Source of the DNA: Vibrio ostreicida
GTDB taxonomy: Bacteria; Pseudomonadota; Gammaproteobacteria; Enterobacterales; Vibrionaceae
Direction: 5' to 3'
Assembly: GCF_013074385.2 (NCBI RefSeq)
Contig: NZ_JABEYA020000008.1
Coordinates: 125,727-189,726, forward strand
DNA: 64,000 bases
Part shown: positions 47,832-57,240 of the stretch, piece after piece
Position numbering within the stretch: the first letter of the stretch is position 1
Layout: each line of letters begins with the position of its first letter
Notes under the pieces: model-generated
Told to the model about the DNA's origin: nothing
The model's input: only the letters and a program-made list of their open reading frames with translations
The model's database searches: none
Translations under genes and position numbers: made by a program

Positions 47832-48746
47832 TTAAGTCATCGGTGAAAGGCGCTGGCGTAGCTTGGACAAGACGCCCCAGACCATCACTGTCAATAAACC
47901 CGATATCACCCCTATCGCACCATGGATCATCGTCGGCATCAATACCGAAATCAGGCTTAAATGGATAAAATGATCAGTTAACAACGTCACCCAGTGATGA
48001 AGCATCGACACATTGTGCACAATGATCCCACCCCCGACCAGAAACATCGCCGCGGTTCCTACTACGGTGAGAAATTTCATCAATTTTGGCGCAAACACAA
48101 TCAACCCTTGGCCAAGTTTGGCACGGACACCTCGACCACCAGAGATGCGGTTAAGGTAAAAACCAAGATCATCCAATTTGACAATGCCAGCCACCAAACC
48201 ATACACACCGATAGTCATCAGCACCGCAATAAGACTCACAACGATCACCTGAGTCATCAGAGAATGCCCTTGAACCGTACCCAGCGCTATCACAATAATT
48301 TCAGCTGAAAGAATAAAATCGGTTCGGATCGCCCCAGCCACCTTAATCCGTTCGTACTCTTCAATGGAGCCAGACGGTAAATCCTGATCCTCTTGCGCCT
48401 CTGGCGTCGGATGAAGGCATCGTTCAACCAACTTTTCTGCACCTTCAAAACACAAAAAAAGCCCACCAATCAGTAATAGAGGCATGATAAGCCAAGGAAT
48501 GAACGAACTGATCAGCAAAGCGGCTGGCACCAAAAGACATTTATTACGAAATGACCCTTTGGCCACACTCCAGACAACTGGCAGTTCACGCTCCGCCGCC
48601 ACACCGGAGACCTGCTGAGCATTGAGCGCCAGATCATCCCCTAACACCCCTGCGGTTTTTTTCGCCGCCACTTTGGACATCAAAGCGACGTCATCTAACA
48701 CGGTCGCGATATCATCCAACAAGGTTAATAAACTTGCACCGGCCAT
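47832..48746 (-). CDS. yedI: DUF808 (YedI) inner-membrane protein
   Basis: The 304-residue protein opens with the DUF808 signature MAGASLLTLLDDIATVLDD and VAAKKTAGVLGDDLALNA, followed by about seven hydrophobic helices. Length and pattern match YedI. The function is unknown; it is a common proteobacterial membrane protein. It converges with the FrnE-type gene. Confidence 0.9.
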   Translation of the reverse strand: MAGASLLTLLDDIATVLDDVALMSKVAAKKTAGVLGDDLALNAQQVSGVAAERELPVVWSVAKGSFRNKCLLVPAALLISSFIPWLIMPLLLIGGLFLCFEGAEKLVERCLHPTPEAQEDQDLPSGSIEEYERIKVAGAIRTDFILSAEIIVIALGTVQGHSLMTQVIVVSLIAVLMTIGVYGLVAGIVKLDDLGFYLNRISGGRGVRAKLGQGLIVFAPKLMKFLTVVGTAAMFLVGGGIIVHNVSMLHHWVTLLTDHFIHLSLISVLMPTMIHGAIGVISGLLTVMVWGVLSKLRQRLSPMT

Positions 48747-48933
48747 CTTTTTTCACTCATAGACACTGTCACAATGTAACCAAATGTAACACCAGTCAGC
48801 CAAGACTTAAACTGAATTTGTGTCACGGTCAGCCCAGTGACCAAGATGCCCAATTGATCACAGAGATGGGGATTGATTCGACTTCGCCAGACACTTATGC
48901 TGTGACTCATCCATTCTATACAAGGACAAGTTG

Positions 48934-49854
48934 ATGCCTGTTTCCCCTCCTTACTCTATCGGCACCACGGGTCAACCATGGCAAAGTGCGGAACGACAAG
49001 CATGGTGGCAAATGAACACCAAAAAGCGAGATTATCAACACGAGGTCATCACTGAGATTATGGCCTTAACGTCTCGATTTGATGTCGAGCAATATGGCGA
49101 ACTCAGCTATCCGCCAGCACATTACCCGCTGTGGTGCATCAAAAGCCCATCATGGGATAAACGCAAGCCTATCGTGCTCATCACAGGTGGGGTTCATGGT
49201 TATGAGACCAGTGGCGTTCATGGCGCGCTGGCGTTCGCCGCCACAAAAATGGCCCACTATAGTGACCACTTTAATCTGGTTGTGGCGCCTTGTGTCAGCC
49301 CTTGGGGCTATGAAACCATTAATCGCTGGAACCCTCTCGCCATCGACCCTAACCGATCGTTTTATGCCAACAGCCCCAGTCAGGAGTCTGCCAACCTAAT
49401 GGCCTTGGTTGCCTCCATCGGCCAGCAGATACTGGTCCATATTGATCTGCATGAGACAACCGATAGCGATGAAAGTGAGTTTCGCCCCGCGTTGGCCGCC
49501 CGTGACGGTATGGCTTTCCAGCCCGGAGAGATCCCTGATGGTTTCTACACCGTCGGCAATAGCGAGAACCCACAGCCACAGTTTCAAGCTGCAGTGATCA
49601 ACGCCGTACGTTCGGTCACCCATATAGCGCCCGCTGACAAGCAGGGAGAAATTATCGGCTCTACCGTGGTTCAAGATGGGGTGATTAACTACCCTATGGC
49701 GGAACTTGGTTTATGTGGCGGCATAACGAACTGCACCTACACTACCACCACAGAAGTTTACCCCGATAGCCCAACCGTGACCGAGCAGGAATGCAATCTG
49801 GCTCAGGTGGCTGCCATTTGCGGCGGGCTCGATTTCGTGATCACTCAGTTATAG
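48934..49854 (+). CDS. M14-type zinc deacylase/peptidase (aspartoacylase-like)
   Basis: The 306-residue protein has the zinc ligands of the M14/AstE-ASPA group in GGVHGYETSG (His-x-x-Glu) and a third His in VHIDLHETTD. An RNP-like DPNRSF substrate arginine is present, and the probable catalytic Glu lies near TTTEVYPDS. It has no signal peptide. It probably removes an acyl or amino-acid group from a small molecule; the substrate cannot be told. The ATG at 48934 follows AAGGACAAG. Its end overlaps the convergent AraC gene by 6 bp. Confidence 0.8.
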   Translation: MPVSPPYSIGTTGQPWQSAERQAWWQMNTKKRDYQHEVITEIMALTSRFDVEQYGELSYPPAHYPLWCIKSPSWDKRKPIVLITGGVHGYETSGVHGALAFAATKMAHYSDHFNLVVAPCVSPWGYETINRWNPLAIDPNRSFYANSPSQESANLMALVASIGQQILVHIDLHETTDSDESEFRPALAARDGMAFQPGEIPDGFYTVGNSENPQPQFQAAVINAVRSVTHIAPADKQGEIIGSTVVQDGVINYPMAELGLCGGITNCTYTTTTEVYPDSPTVTEQECNLAQVAAICGGLDFVITQL

Positions 49855-50637
49855 GTGGGTGTTTTTGAAGTGCTCCGGTGTCCGGCCGGCGTACTTTTTG
49901 AACATGGTGATAAATGGGCTGGCTTGTCGATAACCCAAGGTCAAAGCCACTTGTTTCACCGATAGCCCACCACGCAACAGATCTAGTGCATGCAGATATC
50001 TGACTCTCAAACGCCACTCAGTAAAACTCATGCCCAATTCAGCCTGACAATACCTCGCGAGCGTACGCTCGGTGGTATGAACTCTCGCCGACCATTCGCC
50101 AAGACTGGTATTATCAAGCGGGTTTTCCTCAATCGCCGTTAGGATCCCAGCCAAATATTTATGGTTTGTGAAGGGCAAAAAATGAGGTTGTGCATCCGGT
50201 ATGGCCAATTGGTCAAGCAGGACCTGAATAAGCCGTTGGTCTTGTTTCGACACCGCGACATCAATCTTTCTGTGACGAAAATCTGCGATAATAGCCGCCG
50301 TGATGGCCGTAATTTTGAGTAAGCTCGTCCCTTCAGGGAACCCCTGAGTGAGTGCTGGAGCAATATTGAGTGAGCAATAAGACAGAGGCTTGCGATTGTA
50401 ACTGGTATGCTCGACACCGGCGGGGACCCAAATCGCAAGATGTGGAGGCGCTAAAAAGCGGGTGCCTTGCGCTTCCATCTCCAAAATTCCACCACTGATT
50501 AACTGGACCTGTCCCCACGGATGGCTGTGAACACGCGTCTCTGTATTGGGCAAAAACGCGTCAAAGTTCATAAACACGTCCGATGGTGCGTGTTCAATCG
50601 GCAGTGACGGATGTAGGTGCTTGGCAGACTTTCTCAA
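49849..50637 (-). CDS. AraC-family regulator with cupin sensor
   Basis: The 262-residue protein has an N-terminal cupin (TRVHSHPWGQVQLISGG, APPHLAIWVPAGVEH) and a C-terminal double helix-turn-helix (SLGEWSARVHTTERTLARY and LSVKQVALTLGYRQASPFITMFKKYAGRTPEHF). The ligand is unknown. It is convergent with the deacylase gene, overlapping by 6 bp, and 293 bp from divergent glpR. Confidence 0.92.
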   Translation of the reverse strand: MRKSAKHLHPSLPIEHAPSDVFMNFDAFLPNTETRVHSHPWGQVQLISGGILEMEAQGTRFLAPPHLAIWVPAGVEHTSYNRKPLSYCSLNIAPALTQGFPEGTSLLKITAITAAIIADFRHRKIDVAVSKQDQRLIQVLLDQLAIPDAQPHFLPFTNHKYLAGILTAIEENPLDNTSLGEWSARVHTTERTLARYCQAELGMSFTEWRLRVRYLHALDLLRGGLSVKQVALTLGYRQASPFITMFKKYAGRTPEHFKNTHL

Positions 50638-50930
50638 TGAAGACGTCCTGTCGCAGTGTCTTTTTATCGATACCTATTAATATACAGACTCAATCACAAC
50701 TCGGCTACTGTCGTGAGACGATGGCAGGACACGCATCGCGCACCGTTCAGGCTCTCAGTAAACCACCTCCGCTCAACAATTCAGCCCTCTCAAGCCACTG
50801 ATTCAAAGCCTAAGTTATTGTGAAGGCTTTCTTAAAACTCAAGCATAACCAGCGCTTTCACGCATAAACCATTGCTTTGCCCTCAGCAAACCGTAAAATT
50901 GAGCTCTCCATACAGACGAGGACTTTGTGA

Positions 50931-51695
50931 GTGAAAGCCATCAAGCGTCACCAAGAAATTATCGAACTGGTTCAGACTCAGGGCTTTGTGAGTACCGATG
51001 AGTTAGTCGAGCGTTTTAATGTCAGCCCTCAAACCATTCGTCGAGATCTCAATGAACTCGCCGATGAAGACAAGATTCGTCGCAGCCATGGGGGCGCCAC
51101 CATTCCCTCTAGCTCTGAAAACTCTTCTTATCAGGCACGCCAGATCTCCTATCAAAAGGAAAAGGGGCAGATCGCACTAGAATTGGTTAAACACATCCCA
51201 GATGGCGCAACCTTGTTTATCGATATTGGTACAACGCCTGAAGCCGTCGCTAAAGCGTTACTTAGCCGTCACCAAAATCTTCGTATTGTCACCAACAATA
51301 TTAATGTGGCGACCATCCTGATGTCGAAACCCGACTTTAAAGTGATTCTGGCTGGAGGTGAAGTACGCGGTAAAGACGGCGGCGTCACGGGAGAAGCGAC
51401 CTTGGACTTCATCTCTCAATTTCGGCTCGATTTTGGGATATTAGGGATTTCTGGTGTCGACTATGACGGCTCACTGTTAGATTTCGACTACCATGAGGTG
51501 CGGGTCAAACGGGAAATCATTGAAAACAGTCGCTCGGTCCTGCTGGGCGTCGATCACAGCAAATTTGGCAGAAATGCAATGGTTAAGCTCGGCACCGTTG
51601 CCGATGTTGATTTGATCATTACCGACAGAAAACCGCCAAAAAGCATTGAGTCTTACGCCAAAGATCATGACACACTGGTTCAGGTGGTCAAGTAA
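50931..51695 (+). CDS. glpR: Glycerol-3-phosphate regulon repressor
   Basis: The 254-residue DeoR-family repressor matches E. coli GlpR along its length. The helix-turn-helix is FVSTDELVERFNVSPQTIRRD, and the effector domain carries LFIDIGTTPEAVAKALL, GEATLDFISQFRLDFGILGISG and the conserved VDHSKFGRNAMV. It starts with GTG at 50931, with GAGG nine bases upstream. In the family, glycerol-3-phosphate releases it from glp operators. No other glp gene is in the window. Confidence 0.93.
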   Translation: MKAIKRHQEIIELVQTQGFVSTDELVERFNVSPQTIRRDLNELADEDKIRRSHGGATIPSSSENSSYQARQISYQKEKGQIALELVKHIPDGATLFIDIGTTPEAVAKALLSRHQNLRIVTNNINVATILMSKPDFKVILAGGEVRGKDGGVTGEATLDFISQFRLDFGILGISGVDYDGSLLDFDYHEVRVKREIIENSRSVLLGVDHSKFGRNAMVKLGTVADVDLIITDRKPPKSIESYAKDHDTLVQVVK

Positions 51696-51700
51696 GCTAA

Positions 51701-51729
51701 GCCCTCTGCCCTTAACCCGTTCAGAGGGC
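51701..51729. terminator. Hairpin between glpR and the convergent MOSC-reductase gene
   Basis: GCCCTCTG and CAGAGGGC pair across 13 nt. There is no T-run, so it is a weak or bidirectional terminator by position. Confidence 0.5.
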
Positions 51730-51737
51730 ACAGCGCA

Positions 51738-53555
51738 TCAGTTAACCACGTCCAGATCCGTCTCGGGCACGCAACAACAGGCCAGTACTACGCCGAGATG
51801 ACGCTCATGATCCTGTAAGCCAGGGACATCGGGCTGGTTTACCTTGCCAGATTCAAGTGTAACCTTACAAGCACCGCACAACCCCGCACGGCAACTGTGA
51901 GCAATGGCGATGCCGGCATCCTCGGCTTGATCAAGCAACGGACTTTGGTTGTTGCCCGAAAAGACTTGGCCATTGACGCTTATCTGAAGTGATTGAAATT
52001 CTGGTTGACTGATTTTAGCTACCCCAAACGCTTCTTGATGATAGCGACTCTCCGGCAGGCCCTGTCTGATCAATAAGTCTTTCGCTTGCTGCATAAAACC
52101 GTCAGGGCCGCAGACAAACACCTGACGCTGCTCGACATTTTCAACTTGCTTCAGATGCGCATAGGAAAAACGCCCTTTTAAACCGAACCAGTCGATTGGC
52201 GGTTGCGATAAGGCAATCAGAACACGTAGGCGTGGATGCTGACGTTTGAAGTTATCAAGCTCCTGCTGGCAGGGTATGTCTTCTACACTACGACACTGGT
52301 GATAAAAGACCACATCGTCCACTTGGTCGTGATCGCTAAGATACCTAAGCATTGAAAGCATAGGAGTCACCCCACTGCCCGCAGACAACAATAGAATCGA
52401 CTTTTTCGAACGATCGCCTAAATGAAAATCCCCTTGAGGCGCTTCACACGTCACCACATCACCGACATTCAAATGATCATGAAGCCAATGCGAGATCCTG
52501 CCACCCTCGATACGTTTTACCGATATGGCCAGACGATCTGGGCGAGATGGGCTTGAGGATAATGTATAACGACGAGTAAATCGCTGCCCTTGGATCTCAA
52601 CGGAGATGGGGAGATGCTGACCGGGTTGGTAGCGAGGTGTTTCACTGAGCTCAGGTTCAAACCAAAACGTGACAAAATCACGAGCAATTTGCTCTCGCTC
52701 AACACACGTCAGATCAAAACGCTTAGGGGATCGGTCGGGATACGATTCTTTTTGCTTAAATTCAAGCACCTCAAGGGGATCACCCTGCCTGATCAGACCC
52801 TCATTTTTTGCGACAAGATTTTGACCGAAAAAGACCCCACCACGATCATTAGCGCGAAACTGCGAGAGAGTATTGAGCGGCTCCTTACTCGCACGAAACT
52901 CACCTGTCGACACATCAACCGTGGTAAGAATGCAACGTTCGCAAGGTTTGACGGCCTCAAACTCTACCTCACCGATGCGAATGCGTTTCCAGCTGTCTTC
53001 TTCAAAAGGTTGCTCGGTTGCAACAACAAGGTTGGCACGAAACTGATCCATAGAGTGCCGTTCAGGACTGCGCCGGTTAAGCTCGTTCAATGATCCCTCA
53101 CCAATCAATAACATCGGGTAGCCATCGGCGAAACTGACGTTTCCTCCGACTTTTTGGCGCACGCGGTTCGATTGTTCACCACAAAACAACAACTCCACAC
53201 GCTGCGCCAATAATTCACTGAACCAGTCGTCTGCTTCATCAGTCGTCGTGTAGGCTTCAAAGTTATCTTTCCAGACCTGTGCGGGCGATGGCTGCATCTT
53301 GAATTCCGCGTATCTCAGACGCAACGGTGTTTTGCCCTTGGCAACAAAGATCAACCCGTCGGGCGTCAGGCTCGACTGGACCTGAACCATATGCGGGTGC
53401 TTACGCGCCGTCACCATAGCACCGTCTGACATCGCTAGCATAAAGCGCCGATCAAACATCAGGCCCTGTTTTTCAACCCAAGACGATGACTGAGCAATCC
53501 CACCGATGGATTTAACCGGATAAACATTGATTTGAGAGAGAATGGGTGGTGACAT
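51738..53555 (-). CDS. MOSC domain fused to a ferredoxin reductase and 2Fe-2S domain (YcbX-like fusion)
   Basis: The 605-residue protein has an N-terminal MOSC pair (about 1-260; the Moco cysteine lies in EAVKPCERCILTTVD). An FAD/NAD(P)H reductase module follows (about 280-510; RRYTLSSSPSRPD for FAD, LLSAGSGVTPMLSML for nucleotide). A plant-type 2Fe-2S domain ends it (CRAGLCGACKV and ACCCVPETD). YcbX of E. coli has only MOSC and 2Fe-2S (about 369 residues) and detoxifies N-hydroxylated bases. Here the reductase that supplies electrons is built in. It converges on glpR. Confidence 0.88.
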   Translation of the reverse strand: MSPPILSQINVYPVKSIGGIAQSSSWVEKQGLMFDRRFMLAMSDGAMVTARKHPHMVQVQSSLTPDGLIFVAKGKTPLRLRYAEFKMQPSPAQVWKDNFEAYTTTDEADDWFSELLAQRVELLFCGEQSNRVRQKVGGNVSFADGYPMLLIGEGSLNELNRRSPERHSMDQFRANLVVATEQPFEEDSWKRIRIGEVEFEAVKPCERCILTTVDVSTGEFRASKEPLNTLSQFRANDRGGVFFGQNLVAKNEGLIRQGDPLEVLEFKQKESYPDRSPKRFDLTCVEREQIARDFVTFWFEPELSETPRYQPGQHLPISVEIQGQRFTRRYTLSSSPSRPDRLAISVKRIEGGRISHWLHDHLNVGDVVTCEAPQGDFHLGDRSKKSILLLSAGSGVTPMLSMLRYLSDHDQVDDVVFYHQCRSVEDIPCQQELDNFKRQHPRLRVLIALSQPPIDWFGLKGRFSYAHLKQVENVEQRQVFVCGPDGFMQQAKDLLIRQGLPESRYHQEAFGVAKISQPEFQSLQISVNGQVFSGNNQSPLLDQAEDAGIAIAHSCRAGLCGACKVTLESGKVNQPDVPGLQDHERHLGVVLACCCVPETDLDVVN

Positions 53556-53795
53556 TATTTTCCCTGAGCATAAATGGTTTTGCTTGGATTATACCTGACT
53601 TGACCCACGAATGTTCAACAAAGCCTCCCATCAGAACACAAAATCCTACTCTAGACCGACACTGCTAAGGCGGAAGGCTGTGCTGTATCGGTTGAGGTAA
53701 AAAGCAGTGGCCCAAATCATCGTGGTTCTGGTCATCTCCCTTGTTTTAGACAAAAAGGAGATGCATTGCTTCCCACTTTGCTCTATCATCCTGTC

Positions 53796-53841
53796 GCCTA
53801 AGCGTAAGCGTTTGCCTTCACAATTTTCGCTTCGCTTAGGC
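53796..53841 (+). promoter_or_regulatory. pyrC leader hairpin over a PurR-like box
   Basis: GCCTAAGCG-T-AAGCG (53796-53810) pairs with CGCTTCGCTTAGGC (53828-53841): a 14-bp stem with one bulged T and a 17-nt loop, 36 bp before pyrC. A PurR-like 16-mer GCGTAAGCGTTTGCCT (53802-53817) lies over its left arm and matches 10 of the 12 fixed positions of the consensus. E. coli pyrC is PurR-controlled, so an operator is plausible. Confidence 0.6.
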
Positions 53842-53876
53842 TCCAATCAGACAACTCAAATTATGGTGGGAGCACA

Positions 53877-54905
53877 ATGACAACACTGACGATCACTCGT
53901 CCTGACGACTGGCACGTTCATCTTCGTGATGGTGAGGTTCTTAAAGATACCGTCCGCGATATTAGTCGCTACAATGGCCGCGCGCTTATCATGCCCAATA
54001 CTGTTCCACCAGTAACCGATACCGAGATGGCACTCGCTTACCGTGATCGCATCATGGCTCAGCAGCCCAACCCGTCATTTGAACCGTTGATGGCACTTTA
54101 CCTGACCGACAACACAACCCCACAACAGATTCGACAGGCCAAAGCATCAGGCGCAGTCGTCGCTGCGAAGCTCTATCCAGCGGGGGCGACCACCAACTCG
54201 GATTCCGGGGTGACTTGTGCCAAAAATATTTATCCGGTCCTGAAAACCATGCAAGAGGTCGGGATGCTCCTGCTGGTTCATGGCGAAATCACCCAACACG
54301 ATGTCGACATCTTCGATCGTGAAAAAGTGTTCCTCGACTCAGTCTTAGCCCCCATCGTCGAGGACTTCCCTAATCTTAAGATTGTGCTCGAACATATCAC
54401 AACCAGTGAAGCGGTGCAGTTTGTTCGCAACGCCAACGACAACGTAGCAGCAACAATCACCGCCCATCATTTACTCTACAATCGTAACCACATGCTGGTC
54501 GGTGGGATAAAGCCTCACTTTTATTGTTTACCTATCCTCAAACGTAATTCTCATCAACAAGCGTTGATTGAAGCGGCCACCAGCGGTAGCAAGAAGTTTT
54601 TCCTAGGCACAGACTCCGCGCCTCACGCTAAAGGGATGAAAGAAGCCGCCTGTGGTTGCGCTGGCTCATACACCGCGCACGCCGCTCTGGAGTTGTATGC
54701 CGAGGTGTTTGATAACGTGGGTAAACTGGACAAGCTTGAAGCTTTTGCCAGCCACAACGGTCCCGACTTTTATGGTCTAGCGAGAAATGAAGACACGGTC
54801 ACACTAATCAAACACGCTTGGCCTGTTGCCGAGACGATGCCATTTGGTCACGACATAGTGGTGCCGATACGGGCAGGCGAGATGATCGAATGGCGCGTAA
54901 CATAA
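53877..54905 (+). CDS. pyrC: Dihydroorotase
   Basis: The 342-residue zinc enzyme closes carbamoyl aspartate to dihydroorotate in pyrimidine synthesis. Landmarks are the metal pair in [11 protein letters not shown], the carboxylated lysine in [10 protein letters not shown], the ligand histidines in LLVHGE and IVLEHITT, and the catalytic Asp in FLGTDSAPH. Length and start ([19 protein letters not shown]) match class II PyrC. GGTGGGAGCAC gives the ribosome site. It stands alone. Confidence 0.97.
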   Translation: MTTLTITRPDDWHVHLRDGEVLKDTVRDISRYNGRALIMPNTVPPVTDTEMALAYRDRIMAQQPNPSFEPLMALYLTDNTTPQQIRQAKASGAVVAAKLYPAGATTNSDSGVTCAKNIYPVLKTMQEVGMLLLVHGEITQHDVDIFDREKVFLDSVLAPIVEDFPNLKIVLEHITTSEAVQFVRNANDNVAATITAHHLLYNRNHMLVGGIKPHFYCLPILKRNSHQQALIEAATSGSKKFFLGTDSAPHAKGMKEAACGCAGSYTAHAALELYAEVFDNVGKLDKLEAFASHNGPDFYGLARNEDTVTLIKHAWPVAETMPFGHDIVVPIRAGEMIEWRVT

Positions 54906-54921
54906 CGCCAATCTCTATACT

Positions 54922-54941
54922 GGGCTGACCTCGGTCAGCCC
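54922..54941. terminator. Hairpin between pyrC and the PepSY gene
   Basis: GGGCTGACC and GGTCAGCCC form a 9-bp stem with a 2-nt loop (TC), or 8 bp with a 4-nt loop. It lies between two convergent genes. T-runs are missing, so the effect may be modest. Confidence 0.6.
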
Positions 54942-54952
54942 GGTAACCGGAG

Positions 54953-56392
54953 TTATTCCTTATGTCTAAACACCCACCAATCAACCGCGCCAAATACTAC
55001 GATCGCGGCTGCCGCCAGCGGAAAACACAGCGCAATCACTAATAGCGTCCCCACTCCCACCTTCCACAGCCCATCCTGAGCAAATCGCGGCGGGATCCCC
55101 ATGCGCGTTTTACCCGATGGACGGCGAATCCACCACATCAGTAAACCAAGCAATGAAATCGCGATAAACGCAAGGCAAAACAGGGTATTCGCTATCTTGT
55201 TCAATAAACTCAAATCCCCCTGATGCAAAGACACTCCTGCCGCCATCAGCTGGGCAAGCCTCGTATAGTCTTGCCAAGTAACCTCAAGCACTGCCTCTCC
55301 GGTATACTGATCAAGGTGGGTCGTCCTATCCAATCGAGGGTCGGTCACCTGACCGGCCATTGAATTCGCCGCCAAGGTGTATACCCCGCTTTCAGACTGA
55401 GGTAAATACAGGGTATATCGGTCAAAACCAAGCTGGTGAGCTTGTCCGACAATACGATCGATACCAACCTGCTGGTTCGCTTTATAGGGGGAATGAGTCA
55501 CACTGGTTTGCTCAGCACCACCGTGAACATGGACTTGAGATTGCGGCATCGCCGCTTGTTCAAGATTCCACGGTATGGTCTCTTCGCTGCCCGTATTGAG
55601 GCTTGCATGTGTCACGACCGACTCTGGTTTTTCACCCCAGGTGTAATAAGTGGGAAAAGTATTCCATGCCTGCACCAGCTGGCTACCCCAAACGCCTGTC
55701 CAAGCTAAACCAGAAATGACAAAAAACAACATCACGAGTGACAAACAGCCCCCCAAGTTAGCATGCAGATCACGCATCATAATCCGTCTGCCGGATGCAA
55801 AGCGCACCCTCAAAAAACCGGCTCGGCTTGCCTTATCTCTTGGCAACCATAGAAAAAGCCCGCTCACCAGCAGTAATATCGTCAAACTAGCAGAGATCTC
55901 AATGAAATGATCACCCCATGATCCCAGCAGTAATGTACCATGAATCTGATTGGCCCATTGATACCAACTGTGGCTTCGGTTAATTTGGCCTAACACCTCC
56001 CCAGTGTATGGGTTTACGGTGACAAACACCGACTGTCCTGATGCCAATTTGACACTGAACTTGTTGGCTATTTCGGGTGATGTCGCGGGCAAGTACTGCG
56101 TCACCTGTGCCAATGGATACGCCGCCTCAACTTGATGTAATTGTTGGGACACTGGAACGGATTGCTGAGCTGGCGTAATGACCAGCACCTCCTGATAGCG
56201 AATGTGTTCAATCTCTTGATCAAACAGCATCACTAAACCGGTGAGACTCAACATCAACATAAAGGGAATCACATAAAGGCCGGCATAGAAATGCCATCGC
56301 CATACCATAAAATAACGTGCTTTTTGGGTGTCTTTGTCACGATGAAGACCTGCTAGGTCTTGTGGTGACGTCCGTGTTTGGTCGCCCAACAT
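54953..56392 (-). CDS. PepSY-domain inner-membrane protein (iron/copper-linked family)
   Basis: The 479-residue protein has four main transmembrane helices and the PepSY_TM layout: MVWRWHFYAGLYVIPFMLMLSLTG near the N-terminus, the periplasmic PepSY strands with VFVTVNPYTGEVLGQI and the conserved HGTLLLGSWGDHFIE. MRDLHANLGGCLSLVMLFFVISGLAW follows. Proteins of this type often sit with siderophore or metal-uptake genes and may be ferric-reductase-like. The DUF2946 gene 125 bp upstream supports a metal-related job, by inference. Confidence 0.85.
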   Translation of the reverse strand: MLGDQTRTSPQDLAGLHRDKDTQKARYFMVWRWHFYAGLYVIPFMLMLSLTGLVMLFDQEIEHIRYQEVLVITPAQQSVPVSQQLHQVEAAYPLAQVTQYLPATSPEIANKFSVKLASGQSVFVTVNPYTGEVLGQINRSHSWYQWANQIHGTLLLGSWGDHFIEISASLTILLLVSGLFLWLPRDKASRAGFLRVRFASGRRIMMRDLHANLGGCLSLVMLFFVISGLAWTGVWGSQLVQAWNTFPTYYTWGEKPESVVTHASLNTGSEETIPWNLEQAAMPQSQVHVHGGAEQTSVTHSPYKANQQVGIDRIVGQAHQLGFDRYTLYLPQSESGVYTLAANSMAGQVTDPRLDRTTHLDQYTGEAVLEVTWQDYTRLAQLMAAGVSLHQGDLSLLNKIANTLFCLAFIAISLLGLLMWWIRRPSGKTRMGIPPRFAQDGLWKVGVGTLLVIALCFPLAAAAIVVFGAVDWWVFRHKE

Positions 56393-56517
56393 TTTGCTTC
56401 CTTATTGATTACGCGCAGCAAAGATACCCACCCCAACTATCGGGTGTTAAACATAAGCGTACCTTTGCTAAATATTGCTTTAATAGCCAGACAAACGCCT
56501 GACAATCTTAGAATGAT

Positions 56518-56955
56518 CTATCCAAGACTCAATCGAGGAGGCGCGCGGACGATGGCCCATTGATAGCGAGTGTTTAACGCCAAAAAAGCGTAACTATCAA
56601 CTGGGGCAAAGGAACATAAGGTCAAGACAACGGGGGTGAGAAAGCCATCCTGATGAAAAGAAGAATAATGAGCAAAGGGGCAGGGTTTACTATGACTGGG
56701 ATTGGGTGTCCCCTCCTCGATTTGGACCAGCTCGAAACCATTCAACGTACATAGCGTCGCCCAAACACCCGCGTTGGCGCCATATGCGTTGATCACTGGC
56801 ATTAGACTTACCAGCAGCCAGCTCACCATACTGGCACACAACATCAAGCAATTAAAGGTGGAACGGGACAAGGAGGAGGTTCTCAGTATCGGGCTTGAAC
56901 ATAAACGAGTGAGCGGACCACGATGGCAATCGTCTGCCAACCGAAACTTAGCCAT
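56518..56955 (-). CDS. DUF2946-family small protein
   Basis: The 145-residue protein has one hydrophobic segment (about 40-58, LMLCASMVSWLLVSLMPVIN) and the DUF2946 traits: a KPCPFAHYSSF segment and a C-terminus with WAIVRAPPRLS. Members are short exported or anchored proteins encoded beside PepSY, TonB-receptor or copper genes. Its role is unknown. The start is uncertain because the Shine-Dalgarno is weak. It probably precedes the PepSY gene in one transcript. Confidence 0.7.
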   Translation of the reverse strand: MAKFRLADDCHRGPLTRLCSSPILRTSSLSRSTFNCLMLCASMVSWLLVSLMPVINAYGANAGVWATLCTLNGFELVQIEEGTPNPSHSKPCPFAHYSSFHQDGFLTPVVLTLCSFAPVDSYAFLALNTRYQWAIVRAPPRLSLG

Positions 56956-57039
56956 ATCAAACGCAGCAAAGTAGAAACAATATCATCACCTTTTTTTACA
57001 AGAATCACAATCGGCCAGCCCCCAGATCTTTGCATCATC

Positions 57040-57055
57040 TGTGACATTATTCACG
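57040..57055 (+). promoter_or_regulatory. Probable CRP site upstream of uhpT
   Basis: TGTGA-CATTAT-TCACG matches the CRP consensus TGTGA-N6-TCACA at nine of ten fixed bases. It lies 186 bp before the uhpT start. In E. coli uhpT needs CRP as well as UhpA. Confidence 0.65.
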
Positions 57056-57240
57056 AAACACTCATTAGCTCACCAAATCTAGGAAATATTCTTAGCTCGA
57101 CTAGGCCCCTCTCTCAAGCCATGCGCCTGACCTGAACATACACTTAGCGCCATCAAAGATAGGTCACTCTGAGCTGACACATCGCCAGAATGTATTATTT
57201 GCTTTGCTTTTAACATCAAGCCGAGCTCTAAGGATTCACC

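Noticed and set aside
56378..56563. Small plus-strand genes between PepSY and DUF2946
   Set aside because: Short frames without ribosome sites that overlap the supported minus-strand genes.
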